64,000 bases of DNA from Euclidia mi (GCA_944739405.2 OX123182.2:63987183-64051182); one strand, 5' to 3'. Positions 22,269 through 33,890 are shown, counted from the stretch's first letter. Translations and numbers: made by a program. The notes: generated from the letters alone by a model not told the origin.

Positions 22269-25200
22269 ATGCCACGCGGTAAGTAAATCGTTTACGTGTT
22301 ATGTTTTTTCTCAATGTCGTCCAATGTTATGAGAATGTGCTTTCCTTAGAAATTCGTGTTTATTTGTTAGTCCTAACTGGTAATTAAGTCAATGCCTTCT
22401 TTAAAAAGGCAGCTGGGTGCTATGTACACCATTGGTGTATTTAAAACATCGATTACATTCATGTTATTGATTGTTATTTATGTCTCCTAACCTTTAGTCA
22501 AGAATTGTTTGTATAACGTTTCAGGAAAATTCACGAACCACAAGGGCAGAAACCGCAAATTTACGAGCCCCGAGGAGCTAGAAGAGCAGCGGAAACAAGA
22601 AGAATTGAAACAGAAGTAAGTCAATAAATTATACATTCAATCTGATGCAATTATATTATTCTCATTGACGCCAAAATGATTACTAGATCGGTACACAAAG
22701 AAAACAAACTGTACGTTACTATTACGCGTTACTTTTATATTGTTAAAGTATTAGAATCATCTATACACATCTATTAGTCATAATTCTATAAATTCATGAC
22801 ATGCTTACATTGTACTACTAGTAATTCATAAGTTTACTTGAATAAGTTCTGTGAATATTAGTGATAATAAACAATATTATCACGGCAGTGACTTTGTTTA
22901 CAAGTTTATTGTGTTGTTATAAGCTTATAATATGGTCTACTTAGTGCTAAACTGATTGCTTTATGGGCCATTGTCACTTATGTTTTGACTGAGAGCGAAC
23001 AATATGACTCACTAATGCAGATGCTGAGATATTCAGAATGTTATGATTGATTTTATATATTTGGTTACTTCTAACTAATGGTGGTTAATATAGCATATAG
23101 CACAATAGCACAGCATGCTAATTTTATTTCGCATCTAATAGCAAGTTAATTCGGCTCTCATTCGTGCTATAAATAGCATATAGAATCAAACATCGCGCCG
23201 ACGCGACGGCACATCGCACTTCGCACGTTCGCAGCGCTGCGAATTGCGATATTTGCGATCAGTCTTCGCGTGCTAACGCGAGCAGCCAGACGTGAACTTA
23301 CGTAGCGTGCAAATTTTAGCGGCTCGACGGCTCGCGCGATTTAAGTAGGCATATAAGTACGCGAGTTATTTTACGTTCTAAAAAGTTAAGTGTTTTGTGT
23401 TTGATTTTAAAAAACTGTGATAGGACACGTAATACTGTCTATCTATGAATGATCTGTGTAACATGTGTGTTAAAATGATTTAAATAACTCAATATAATTA
23501 TATTCAGTCCAAAGCCTGAAAAGTATGAAGTAAAATTAATTGACTTATTTATTATTAATTAGTTAGTTTTTATTAGTTTGTTGTGCATAATTATTACATT
23601 TTATACTTAGAAGAAATGTACAAATATGTATATGTATTGTTTATTCATGTGTAACATTACAGTTCACCATGCTATCTGCCCCACGCGTTAAGTATTCAGA
23701 CTCGTTAGGCAAATAGCATGTTCGTCGACACTATATTGACCAAGGTTCAAATATGGATAGCGCGGCAGCGCGCTAAATCGTACATGTGCTAAAACTAGCG
23801 GTCACACGAAGGGTGTTGACGCTTCGCACGTTAGCATGATATATTATAGCATTTTTAATAGCATGCTATAAAAATTTAGCATATAGTTCATAGCATGCGA
23901 TTGATAAATACCGGATTCGAACATCATTTTCTAACCCAGCAGAGGACAAACTTCAACTACTTTTTAGAAATTAAAGACACAATTACCCAGTTAGTTATCA
24001 TGACTGTGACTCCTACATTATATTTTTATACAAATTGCCAACAATTAATATTACACTAAGTAGCTACCTACTTCATTATAAAATGGTTTTCCTTAAATTA
24101 TCAATTATTAAGACATCTGCAAGTCATTGTTGTTGTCATTGTCAGAAGTGTGTAAACTATGAACATAATATTTTTATTGTATCTATGTGTATCTCCTATT
24201 TATATCTGCTTGGAACACTCGCACATAAAAACAAGGTTTGTGCCAAATTTCAATTAAGAAAAAGGTTTATCTGTAATCTTAATAATACAATGGTTTCTGA
24301 TTATAGGTAAGTATATTTGTATTTTAATAAGAACATAAGACTGCCTCCTTGGTCTTGTGGCATAAATGTGCACATGGGGTTGGGAGACCTCGGGTTCGAT
24401 CCCCTGGTCAGGCAAAGTGTTATTAGGTTTTCTGTTAGGAAATTCTCAGTAGCAGCACGGAGTCCGGTAATGTACTCAGTTTAGCAATAGGCTCACCCCC
24501 TATTATGTGGGACTAAAATTAAAACCTTGTGAAAAGTGGGTTTAGCAATATACCTCTGCTTACCTCTTCGGGGATATAGGTGTGAGACTATGTATGTATG
24601 TATGTATGTATTTTAGTAAAATGGCCTTAATTTAATATACTACTATCAAAGAAAAATTTTGATGAAAGAAAATAGTAGTTAGTAGCTTTTCGCTGAGGCA
24701 TTACCTGTGTAGTGTTTGTACAAAAAGTATTTAAGCTATTCAGTTCAATGGTTAAACTGTGAAAGTCAAACAAATATACTTTCACATATTATTAGTTAAG
24801 ATACATTTAGTAAGATATTTTGATATGTGAACTAAGTAAGCTTTTATTTTATAACTTCAGGTGGAGAAAGGAACATGGTCAAGAAGAGGAGAGTGAATCT
24901 GAATCAGAGGAAGAAAAGTCAGGCTCTGGTAGTGAGGACAGCGACTCTGATGATGATGTAAGTATATCTTTTGTATTAATTGGTGTAGTCATCATCATCC
25001 TAACGTTATCTCGATTGGAGCCTAGAGTCTCCTTAGACTAAGGAGATACGACAGAATATCAGCTTTTCCACAAAATGACTTCCATCTCATCTCTGCAACC
25101 CATAGGGATAGCAATATTTCAAGGTTTAGACCAGTATCAGTTTATTTGAGCTTACTGACTTCTTGTTATGACTGCTAAAATCGCCCCTTTATTGGTAAAA

Positions 25201-28200
25201 CCGATTATCTACCGAAAACTAAACTTGTGGCAATAATGATTTAAAAGTTTGACAGAATAATTATGTAACTAAATTACATATATCTTACCTGCAATCATGT
25301 AATTATAATGGAACAATTAATAAAGTATGTTTGTAAATCATAAAAATAGAAGTACTTTATTGCTAATGCTTGAAAAAATGCCAAACACTATCTTCAGGGA
25401 GGTCATTTAGTTGTTTTTTCCTGAATAACAACATAAGCATAATATATCATTAATTAAATCACTTGGAGCTTATCTTAAAGCGTCACCGTAAGCTTTCGAA
25501 GAAAGTAATAAGATACCAAAAACAACTGTAAAAATAACACTCTGAAACATTCTACAAATTGAAATTTTAGAAATGATAATTGGTTTTGCTTGAGTAAAAT
25601 TAAGAATTGTGGTAGATTATCTGCAAAATGTTCATACAACGAACTACAGCAAGCCTGGTCTATATTTATAATTACAAAAATACCAAATAATCATTACTTA
25701 TCTACATGACAGTAAAACTGAATAAAGGAGGAAAATTATAAGAATGATAAATTATTAATAACTAGCCGTTTCCCGCGGTTTCACCCGCGTCCAGAGGGAA
25801 CTACTTCGCGTACCCGAAAAAGCCAAATATTTTACGGACCCCTACTTTTTTGAAAATAAAATATAGCGTATAGTACTCGCATATAATGTAGCTTTCTAAT
25901 GGTGAAGGAATTTTTAAAATCGGTCCAGTAATTTTTGAGTTTATCCATTACAAACAAACAAACAAAAATACAAATCTTTCCTCTTTCCGTTTGCTTCAGA
26001 GGGTTCGGTCAGGGCCTCATCTCTGGCTTGCCTTTATTGGCTTGTTGGAGTGGATTACCAAGAGTGCCCGCAGGACCCTCGACTCTGGCTTGCCTTGGTC
26101 GCCCGGCCAGAGGGAAGCCACAAGAGCTATTTGCTCGGGGGTGGAAGTGTCATTGTCAAGGGCGTAATTACGGGGAAACCCGCTCCGGGCCTCCGTGGTC
26201 ACGAGGCCTGCGATGGCGAAACCGGTGCCGCACCGCTCTACACCCCTAGTCGCTCACAGCGGTGTTCTTTATGGCAGAGTTTGTTTGCCTTGGCGGTTAT
26301 CTAGAGAGGGCCCATCCCGTGAGTTGGCGAGTCACCGCCTGCCCCTTTTCGACATACTATAAGAGTATTTAGAGCAGGTGCCGTTTTCTATCCATAGTGT
26401 TCACCTAGACCAATCCATTAAATATCCATCCCAATAGCCCAGATTAATTAGGTTCCATACAAATAGCAATAGTCTTGCACCTGCTGCGGCTAATCCGTGA
26501 CTGCACTTAATAGTGCAGTTATGGAGGCGCCTCAGCAGGTATCACATCACATTCTAGATTAAAACTCTCAAAGGGCCTCTGTGCGTTGGACCTACTATGT
26601 CTCCGTGTACGCCTGCCAAAGGGCCGGTTATTCTTTTAATATCAAAGGTTAAAAGAATAGCCGTAATAGAGAAAAAAATAATAATAATCATTTATTTCGG
26701 AAAAATTCCATTTTCATATAAATAAAAACATAAACAAAAACACAGAACAAAATACATTAGTGACCTTAACATTCGGAAATTAAAATTAGTACTCTGTCTA
26801 ATTCAAAAACCTTCCCTCGGCACCGGGACCGCAGCAATGTATACGGGACCAGTGCATCAGGAATGGAGTCTGGCTTCCCTGCAATATTTAGAAGGATGCT
26901 ATTGGGGCTTCTAAGCATTCTGCTCATTAAAGATGCAGTTATCTTGCGTATGATCGCTTTAAAGCTGTCTATGTTTGCCTCAGCAATGCAACATGCTTGA
27001 CGCGCTACAAAACCGCGGAAGCCCCAATAGTACCCGGAATCCCGGAATGCGTTATTGTATTGCACGCGAAGAGCGTTGTAGGTTCTCTGCGTATATCTAA
27101 GCCACAGGCTGTAGGTGTAAAAAGTCTAGCAGTATGCCTTGAACAGAGTAATTTTAACTTCCTTAGTACACCTAGCAAACCTGCGGACCAGCATATTGCA
27201 TCGAACTGACAACACCCTTCGTTCCCTCTCTACATCAATATCATCACCTAGGTCCTCATTCAAAAGGTGTCCTAGGTATTTAAACTGTGACACCCTTTTC
27301 AGTGTCACCCTGTAAATGTAAACTGGCGGGACAGCCTCAGGTTTTCTGCAACTTATTCGAAAAATCATAGCCTCGCTTTTTTGTAAAGTAGGCCATGAGC
27401 AGTGGCATATTGTTCACACACTGTAAGCAAACGTATCAACAGACGGGTTCAGCAATGCCATGTCATCCGCGTAGCTGATACTCTTGATAGTCTTACCATC
27501 AACAGAGTATCCGACACCAGTGCTACTGAGCTTCTCGATCAGCTGATCGATGTATAGACTGAAAAGCGCTGGGGACGTCACCTTTTACCTCACACCACAC
27601 CTCAGCCCATAGGTACTAGCCAGAAAATGCACGCGATCATCTAACCTGATTTATTTGGTGGCCATACCAGTACTGGAGTAGGCTGATTAGCTCATGAGGT
27701 GTGGATTTCTCCCGCAATTTTGACCATAGAGGTCCAAAATAAGCAGCATATACAGGGGTGTTTCTATCTGTGTTTGAGTGCCAGAATAGCAGTTTCGGTC
27801 GATAACCCTGCTCTAAAGCCGAACTGAGAATCATGTGGTTTAAGCTGCTCAGTCATTCTACGCTCAATCACACAATCAAGAACCTTGGCTATTACGGTAG
27901 CTATGGATATAAGCCTATAGTTATCCTTGTCTGCCACATCCTTGCTTTTACTCTTGACTATTGGTAAAACTATTGTTCTCATCAGTTCTGTTGGTAAATA
28001 GGAATGCCGCACATTAAAGTTAAATAGCATAGATAAAACCCTCGGCAGATGCGGACCAGCACGTTGTAAATGTTCTATGCTGAGGCCATCATGTCCTGGA
28101 GATTTACCCCTGGTCAAAGATTTAAGAATGCTTTTTTATTTCTTTTGCTGATATATTCAATGGAATTCCAGACATGATATCATGCGTGACACGTTCCTGA

Positions 28201-31200
28201 CTGATGTCAACTTGACGCGGCGTTACCGTAAAATGACTTCTGAACATATTTGCAATTTCTCTAGGTTCAGTCACGCCGTCGACATTCATAGGAACTGCAG
28301 GTCTTGCGTTTAATCTGTGAGTGGCTTTCCAGAAATTTTAAAAATTCTTATTATTTGTGCTCAGTTGCCAAAATATTAATTTTAATTTGCTCCTCATTGT
28401 TCTGGCAATATTTTAATTTCTGCTTAAAAATCATTCGCGTGTCTTTCATTTCTTCAAATATCAACACAGTGCGAGGTTTACCGTCCCCCACCCAGTTCAG
28501 AAAAGCCCTTCTAGCATTACTATGAGAGGCCATCCTATGACAGTGCGATGTTTTCTACCAACTCTCACTGCACTAAAACTGTGTACTGCTGCTTCCCGGA
28601 GCCGCATACCCCTTATTTATTTTCATATTCATACATTGCAGCATAATCTCAACATTAGTCTTGGTTTTAGCTGAAAATATTTATGTAGAAACATCACCAT
28701 ACACTTCGGTGAAAAACAACTATTTAAGCATAGTTGCTTTTACTTGTATTTAAACCTAAACGATACGAACTCTGATGTTGTGGAAAAACAATTAAAGCTA
28801 CTTAATCTCTTTTAATTGAATTAAAATCTGCACAAATGCGAAGGATTATGTTCTGTTAAAAGCAAGTAGAACTACTTACTTTCTTTTTAATGTGTAAGAT
28901 TCTAAGTACTTACCAATAATCCAGAAAAACCAGAACCATTTAAAGAATTTTAGTTTGTATTAGTACAATGCTTCAGTATGTTCAGAGAGTAAGCAAATTG
29001 CAACTAAAATAAGATATGAAACTGAATGTGTTTTTGATTGCAAGGCTTCAAAAAAATCATACAGGTATAAGACTTTAGCTGTTATTGAATGCAGACGTTA
29101 CCTAAAAGCTTGTATTATAATTGGTTTTTTGCGTATCTATCTCGGAAACTATGCATCCTATCGAAAAATCGGTTTTACCTGTAGATAAACCTTAAAAAGT
29201 TGAGTAGTAACTCATTTTTGTAAAAAAGTGTAGATAATCGGTTTTACCAATAAAGGGACGAAATGTGGTCTTTGCTTTAGTTTTTTTGCTATATCTCACT
29301 GTCATCAGCCTTGTATATGTATAAGCTAGTCCCACTTGGTGGGTTGTACATATACAATCAGACCATACAGACTTCACAAGCAATTGTTTTGTCCAAATGT
29401 TTTTCTCCATTGAGAAAGCATTCCTATGCCTACATCATCAAAGGAGACCACTGTTCAAATTTCATATGTCTAGCTTGCCTTATTTGGGCTGACATGATAT
29501 GTCACTCAAGACAAGTAATTTTATATCTATGATAGGTATGTCCGTGTGGTGACGGATTAAGAATACGGATTGTCACCACCCCATATCACCCCATGGGTGT
29601 AGTAAGAGCCGACAGAGTAAGCATATTATGCATAGACCAGCACTGTAAGAGAAGGAGAACTTGATGCAAACCCTATACCGACCTGTTTAGCCTACGTGGT
29701 ATAGTAGGCCAATTCCTCCTTTCAAAGGAGAGGCCTAGTCCAGCAGTTGACTGTTAAAAGCTGATGATGATGATGAGAGGTATATTACCTCACCTGTGAT
29801 GCTTGAAAAATATATGTCTTTAGAGTTACTCATAATTTGTAGAGTAATATTTACTTTTAAATCATTTTCTGACTTTATTAAATCATGAGGTCAAAGAAAG
29901 GCCCCCCCCCCGTGGGATCTTCACCTTGTCGTGGTGGGGGGGCTCAGTAACCGTGGATTGGTCACCCGCGGTGAAGCTAAGAGGGATCCAGGAGGGGACG
30001 CTCCGCGTGGGCTTGGAGGGGCCTGCGCAGGATGCGTCCAACGGTGCGGGTGCGGGGGACAGTTCTGTCTGTCCCTCGCAGTCGGGTGCGGTCGCGGGAG
30101 GAGAGGCGTGTCGGTGTTGCCTTGCCGCGCGCCCTATCTCCCGCGACCGAATGGGGGCGCACCATTCGATGCGTCGCGGTGGGGCCGCAGAGGAAGAGGA
30201 GATGCGGTGTTGCGTTGCCGTCCTCCCTATTCTTTGCGGCCGCTGGGCGTTTTGGCGGCGGAGTCCAACACCTTAATCCGTCGCCAAGGGGGTTTTGATC
30301 GGGGCCCGCCTGACCATCTGGCGGACCAATACCCGTCGGAGGGTGGCGACGAGTGCTTTGGTGATGCCCCACCCTCCGACACACGGGTACATGGCGGAAA
30401 TCGAGGTGGTTTTAGTGGAAACACCACATACTCCGGCTCTTATTTCCCCCAAGAGTCGGAGATCCGAAGGGATTTTCCACCTCGTAAAAAAAAAAAAAAG
30501 GTCTAAGAAAGGCCAGGAAATCGAAAGCTTTTGTAATAATTATTGCTTCATTGACAAGGGAGAGAGTGCTTAAATGAAGGAAGTTTCACTTGTATACACA
30601 TATTGCCTTTCTGTATTCTAATTCTTTAATTATTTGAACCTTTCACTTGTATGTATGCCTTTCTGTATTCTAATTCTTTAATTATTTGAAATAGTCATTT
30701 AATAGTTTCATATTTATCAACATATTTTTTTAATATTTATATTACAGAAACCAACAAAGGCGAAGGGTGTCTCAGGGCTAATTGAAGTAGAAAATCCAAA
30801 CCGGGTTGTAAAAAAGAATAAGAAACTAAATAACTTGGATAATTTAGGCGAAGGAGAGAAGCCCCAGTTATCAAGGTACACACTGTTGGTCGATTTATAA
30901 ACATATAATTTGTTTGCTGTTTCTTTTACTTTATCTGAGAAAAGAATATAATATTAGTAAGTACCACAGTCATGTATTGTGGATTGTGGATGAAGTAAAA
31001 ATATTTTTTCATGTGCAAATACACTATTGAAATTAGTTAATAAACGAATATTGCTTACATTAATTTAATATGGTACAGCCGTGGCAACATAAAGATGTGG
31101 CATTATGAAAAGGTTAATTTTTCAATAAACTTACATATTCCATGTTTTTGAAGTTATTGGGATAGATAATTTTGTAGTGAAGGATGTTACAAACTCCCAA

Positions 31201-33890
31201 ATTTAAAGTTTTTTTGTTTTATAATTCTTTTGTTATATAAATTATATAGCATATCTATATATCAGTTGCCTCTCACAGACTTGCATAGTAATTAATACAT
31301 GAAGTAATAAGTATCACGGAAACCTCTGAAAAAGTGCCATTTATTGTTTATTTATAAAAAAGAAAAAAGTGACGGAAACCTCGACATCAAACCGTGTGAC
31401 CAACCTGTTTGTCCAGGACATATTATAGTAGACCAAATCCTCCTACCCTACTGTAAAGCAAATTACACGTCGTTCTAGCGCCTAAATCCAGCAGGGGACT
31501 GCAAAAAAAAGCTTTATTGGCAAGATTATATTTTATTACTAGAATTCGTCCACGGCGCCCGTTTGGTATCTACTATTTTACCTGCATAGCCTGAGAATTT
31601 CTTGCCCTCTTACTATTTTTGGCTCTGCGTTGTCCGTCAGTCAGTCAGTAACGAAAGAATGTTATATACAGATAATTATTTTTCTTTTTTTTTGCGTAGG
31701 CGTGAGAGAGAAGAAATAGAACGTCAGCGTGCGGCGGCGGCGTACCAGAAGCTGCACGCGGAGGGCAAGACCGAGCAGGCGCGCGCCGACCTCGCGCGCC
31801 TCGCCATCATCCGCCAGCAGCGCGAGGAGGCCGCCAAGCGCCGCGAGGCTGACAAGAAAGCCAAGGACGAGACGCCTAAGAAAAGGTACTGTAACGGGTT
31901 CTAGAATAAACGAAGTAGAGGTTCTATACGTTTATTGCCGAGTATTGTCTCACTTCCTATGCACGAGTATGACCGACCAACAACACGACACTGGTCTGAA
32001 CACTAAAGGCTGCAGTCTCCCGCGCTGTTCCCTCCGGTAGTGTGCAGAGCAGGCTGCTCGAAGGGCTGCGCGTAAAGGGGCAGATCCTCGCAGACCGTTG
32101 GCTTCAGCTGGCAGGCGCCGGCGCTGTGTGCGATGAGCTGGGGCAGGACCGGACTCATCTGCAGAAGTGTCGGTTAAGGTTTCAAAATACGTCGGCGTTT
32201 TTAGGGGTTGTGAGTGATTGGAGGGGGAGGTCTCGGAACCACCCCTCACCATTTTCACTTGCCGGAAATACTTGGTTTCCTCTGGAAAAAAAAAACTCCA
32301 GACATCGGTGTGTATGGCATTGCCAACTTCCACATTCTTCACACTAGTTTAATAAATTAAGGTTGGAGGGCTATTTTCGGATTAAGGGTCAAAAGAGAAC
32401 CTAACATAACCTATTTAGTTACTTATTACAGTCGCACCTAACCCTAGGTACTCGAAAGCAATAAGGCACAAATTTGACATTAGCTGTCCATATAATTCAT
32501 ACAAGATGGCGGTTGCGTTTCGTTTCACGTTGTTCACATAAAACCTAAATATCGCTTTTATTGATTCCACTAGTTTAATAAACTGGGTTTGATGGAGCCC
32601 TGCTATTTTCGGGTTAGGGGTCAAAATAGAACCTAACACAACCTATTTAGTTACTTTCACATAAAACCTAAAATTACGTTCCATTTTTTATATTTGAATG
32701 AAGAGTTTTTGGAAATTGTTTAAAAATATTTAGACGCAACTCCGGCAGCCAAAATTACTTTTAGGGGATTAATACTAACTCCCTTAAGCCCCCTACACCA
32801 CCAATACCCTCAAATTCGGGCGACGCGTTTCGAAACCCGACCCGAAGTGTCGTCGAAGAAGGTGCAGGTGAAGTGAGGAGAAGCAGAAGAGTAAAACTAG
32901 GGTAGCGTAGGGTAGAGTGTAGCGTAGCCGGAGCCTTAAGGTGGACCTGGAACCTGAAGGAAAGCAGCATTAGAAGAGCCACAACCAATAGAGTCAGGCA
33001 GGTGGCGCCAGCCGACCTCAGCTAGCAGGTAGAGAGATGGGCAGTACGCTAACGCAGTAAATGTAGTAACTTACCCACAGCTGGGACCAGGATACACGTA
33101 CGACGTAGACGTAGCACGTAGATCAGACAGAGTGACGATAAGTAGCGGTGCCGGCCTCTCTGTCGGCCCCTTTATATACCAGAGCTCTCCATCAGAGTTA
33201 GTGTCGGTGTATTACCATATATAAGGGCAAACTCCACGAGCATGGAAGATGGCCTTCTCTGACTGGCCGAGCGTATGGACGGTATTATGACGGTAGGGAC
33301 GTACGTTACAGTACACTTATACTTATGTACGATGTCCACCAACCACGTAATTCCACTAACCGTAACGCGTTGGAACGCATTTTAGACTGTCATCATCGTC
33401 CCTCTATATATACTGTCCAACCGCTGGGCACAGGCCTCCTCAACTATGAGAAGGGTAAAGCCATAGTCCATAGGGACATTTTAGACTGTGCCCAAGGAAA
33501 TTCAGACTTCTGGTCAATATGCATGGCATTTACACGGGCTGCCGCTGCTCACACGCGACTTTAACAGAGTTCCAAACACTGTGAAAGAATGTTAACTATT
33601 GTATAGAAGTCTGAATTTCTTTTAATGTGGTCATAAATACGTTAATGGAAATCTTACATTACAAGGTTCTGCCGGCCTTAGTGTCGGGGATCGCAGCAAA
33701 AGATAGATAACTTTTAGATTTGTCTGATGTAACCCATCAGCTATGTATATTACTGCGAAGTTTCGAAAAACCGCGTTCATTAATTTAAGCGTGAAAGTAG
33801 GATAAATATGATGATGACCATATTATGTATTAATTTTCTTTGTATCTCGATTATTTTATAACATAATTATTGTTTGTTGTTCACAGGTAG
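22269..33890 (+). CDS. PDAP1: PDAP1 orthologue (28 kDa heat- and acid-stable phosphoprotein), six exons
   Basis: Coding exons: 22269-22278, 22525-22615, 24861-24957, 30748-30875, 31700-31885 and 33887-33890. All introns are GT-AG and phases match, giving 171 residues (vertebrate PDAP1 is about 180). The N-terminus is MPRGKFTNHKGRNRKFTSPE, as in the family. Exon 3 is an acidic stretch with ESESESEEE and SEDSDSDDD, typical casein-kinase sites. Exon 4 has GLIEVENPNRV, and exon 5 has REREEIERQRA and GKTEQARADLARLAIIRQQ, the conserved PP28 C-terminal domain. Known family roles: binds PDGF-A in mammals, phosphoprotein, RNA- and translation-linked functions; no enzyme activity. The final exon supplies only the third base of an Arg codon plus the stop. 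Retaining intron 5 would instead add YCNGF and a stop. A mobile insertion lies directly against the exon 5 donor. Confidence 0.95.
23090..23905. repeat. Repeat-like block in PDAP1 intron 2 with AT-rich edges and CpG-rich centre
   Basis: Both edges carry repeated words such as TAGCATATAG and AGCATGCTA (23093-23180 and 23835-23905). The inner part (23190-23345, 23755-23830) is CpG-rich (CATCGCGCCGACGCGACGGC). This looks like a non-autonomous element, but clean terminal repeats and a target-site duplication were not found. Confidence 0.4.
24347..24612 (+). repeat. tRNA-derived SINE S1 in PDAP1 intron 2
   Basis: Full-length: CCTTGGTCTTGTGGCATAAA head, B box GGGTTCGATCCCCTGG and body AAATTCTCAGTAGCAGCACG. 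It ends GGTGTGAGACTATGTATG followed by a TATG repeat tail. Confidence 0.9.
25762..25975 (+). repeat. Dispersed lepidopteran-type repeat DR-E
   Basis: It begins ACTAGCCGTTTCCCGCGG and ends AATCGGTCCAGTAATTTTTG, GTTTATCCATTAC, then AAACAAACAAAC. I recognise this wording as a very common insect repeat. A single copy is seen here. Confidence 0.65.
26000..26670 (+). repeat. Dispersed repeat DR-B, uninterrupted copy
   Basis: Highly GC-rich against its intron: CAGGGCCTCATCTCTGGC, CAAGAGCTATTTGCTCGGGG and CCGTGAGTTGGCGAGTCACC, ending AAAAGAATAGCCGTAATAGAG and a TAA-repeat tail. Its interrupted partner is at 15050-15990. The overlapping ORFs on both strands lack domains. Confidence 0.7.
26684..28600 (-). 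pseudogene. Degenerate CR1-group LINE ORF2 in PDAP1 intron 3
   Basis: Minus-strand peptides in ORF2 order: QTLEFQ-like linker with FLNWVGDGKPRTV (28351-28533) and the RT start RGKSPGHDGLSIEHLQRAGP (27764-28117), with LISIATVIAKVLDCVIERR and FGFRAGLSTETAIL. Then LISLLQYWYGHQINQVR (27637-27834), LKRVSQFKYLGHLLNEDLG (27126-27368) and the C-terminal VQYNNAFRD-type end (26766-27065). Several frameshifts and stops separate them. The GGLT/YADD catalytic section (27370-27640) is unreadable. It is antisense to PDAP1. The 3' end shows the usual ATAAATGATTATTATTATT tail. Confidence 0.85.
29545..29775 (+). repeat. SINE-like repeat family S3
   Basis: GTCCGTGTGGTGACGGATTA, TTGTCACCACCCCATATC and GGTGTAGTAAGAGCCGACAG, then GTCCAGCAGTTGACTGTTAAAAG and a GATGATGATGATGAG tail. 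Partial relatives are at 31378-31506 and 44719-44868. Confidence 0.7.
29904..30499 (+). mobile_element. ORF-less, poly(A)-tailed retroposon, probably R1-clade derived
   Basis: A 596-bp GC-rich insertion in PDAP1 intron 3 is flanked by a 15-bp duplication with one mismatch (29889-29903 and 30500-30514, core AAGAAAGGCC). It starts with a C run and GTGGGATCTTCACC, and ends CGAAGGGATTTTCCACCTCG followed by about 14 A. The start looks like the 5' UTR and the end like the 3' UTR of an R1-group LINE, with no RT between. Overlapping ORFs on both strands have no recognised domain. An internally deleted, still retroposed derivative is the best reading. Confidence 0.75.
30605..30690. repeat. 34-bp sequence repeated directly before exon 4
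   Basis: Identical 34-bp segments at 30605-30638 and 30657-30690 (core TCTGTATTCTAATTCTTTAA), each preceded by TTTCACTTGTAT. The second ends about 57 bp before the exon 4 acceptor. Confidence 0.85.
31378..31506 (+). repeat. SINE S3 fragment in PDAP1 intron 4
   Basis: GGAAACCTCGACATCAAACC, then CCAACCTGTTTGTCCAGG, TCCAGCAGGGGACTGC and an A-rich end. Confidence 0.6.
31545..31675 (-). repeat. Dispersed repeat DR-A fragment next to exon 5
   Basis: Reverse-orientation words TTGTCCGTCAGTCAGTCAGT and AACGAAAGAATGTTATATAC end only 25 bp before the exon 5 start. The remaining 25 bp carry a pyrimidine tract (TTTTTCTTTTTTTTTGCGTAG). Confidence 0.6.
31890..33310 (-). mobile_element. Solo-LTR-like insertion at the PDAP1 exon 5 splice donor
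   Basis: A 1421-bp segment with TGTAACG and CGTTACA ends is flanked by the perfect 4-bp duplication GTAC (31886-31889 and 33311-33314). TG...CA ends and a 4-bp duplication are the signature of Ty3/gypsy-type LTR integration. On the minus strand there is a TATA box (TATATAAAGGGGCC, plus positions about 33170) and near the other end an AATAAA (plus 31931-31936). It contains no gag or pol. Internally an imperfect 80-90-bp direct repeat (32343-32424 and 32568-32657, core CCTATTTAGTTACTT) is seen. The orientation and solo-LTR status are inferred; a short non-autonomous element is an alternative. Confidence 0.7.
33412..33500 (+). repeat. Dispersed repeat DR-C fragment
   Basis: CAACCGCTGGGCACAGGCC, ACTATGAGAAGGGTAAAGCC and ATAGTCCATAGG. 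Confidence 0.65.

Larger units (their letters stand above)
25182..29260. mobile_element. Candidate 4.1-kb TIR element in PDAP1 intron 3, filled with later insertions
   Basis: A 31-bp sequence at 25182-25212 (core TTTATTGGTAAAACCGATTA) recurs in inverse orientation at 29230-29260 with one mismatch. Both outer flanks read AAAT (25178-25181 and 29261-29264), a possible 4-bp duplication. Inside are a DR-E repeat, a DR-B repeat and a LINE fragment, leaving about 1 kb that could be original element. No transposase was recognised, so family and mobility are uncertain. Confidence 0.5.

Noticed and set aside
24347..24612. Possible tRNA gene at the SINE B box
   Set aside because: Repeated with the same 3' body at several places and ending in a simple tail, so it is a SINE and not a tRNA gene.
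26017..26304. Three ORFs over the DR-B repeat
   Set aside because: The partner copy at 15050-15990 does not keep these frames, so they are not conserved coding sequence.
29926..30573. Up to six overlapping ORFs on both strands, some over 130 residues
   Set aside because: GC-rich retroposon UTR sequence opens all frames; the peptides are Gly/Arg/Pro-rich without recognisable domains.
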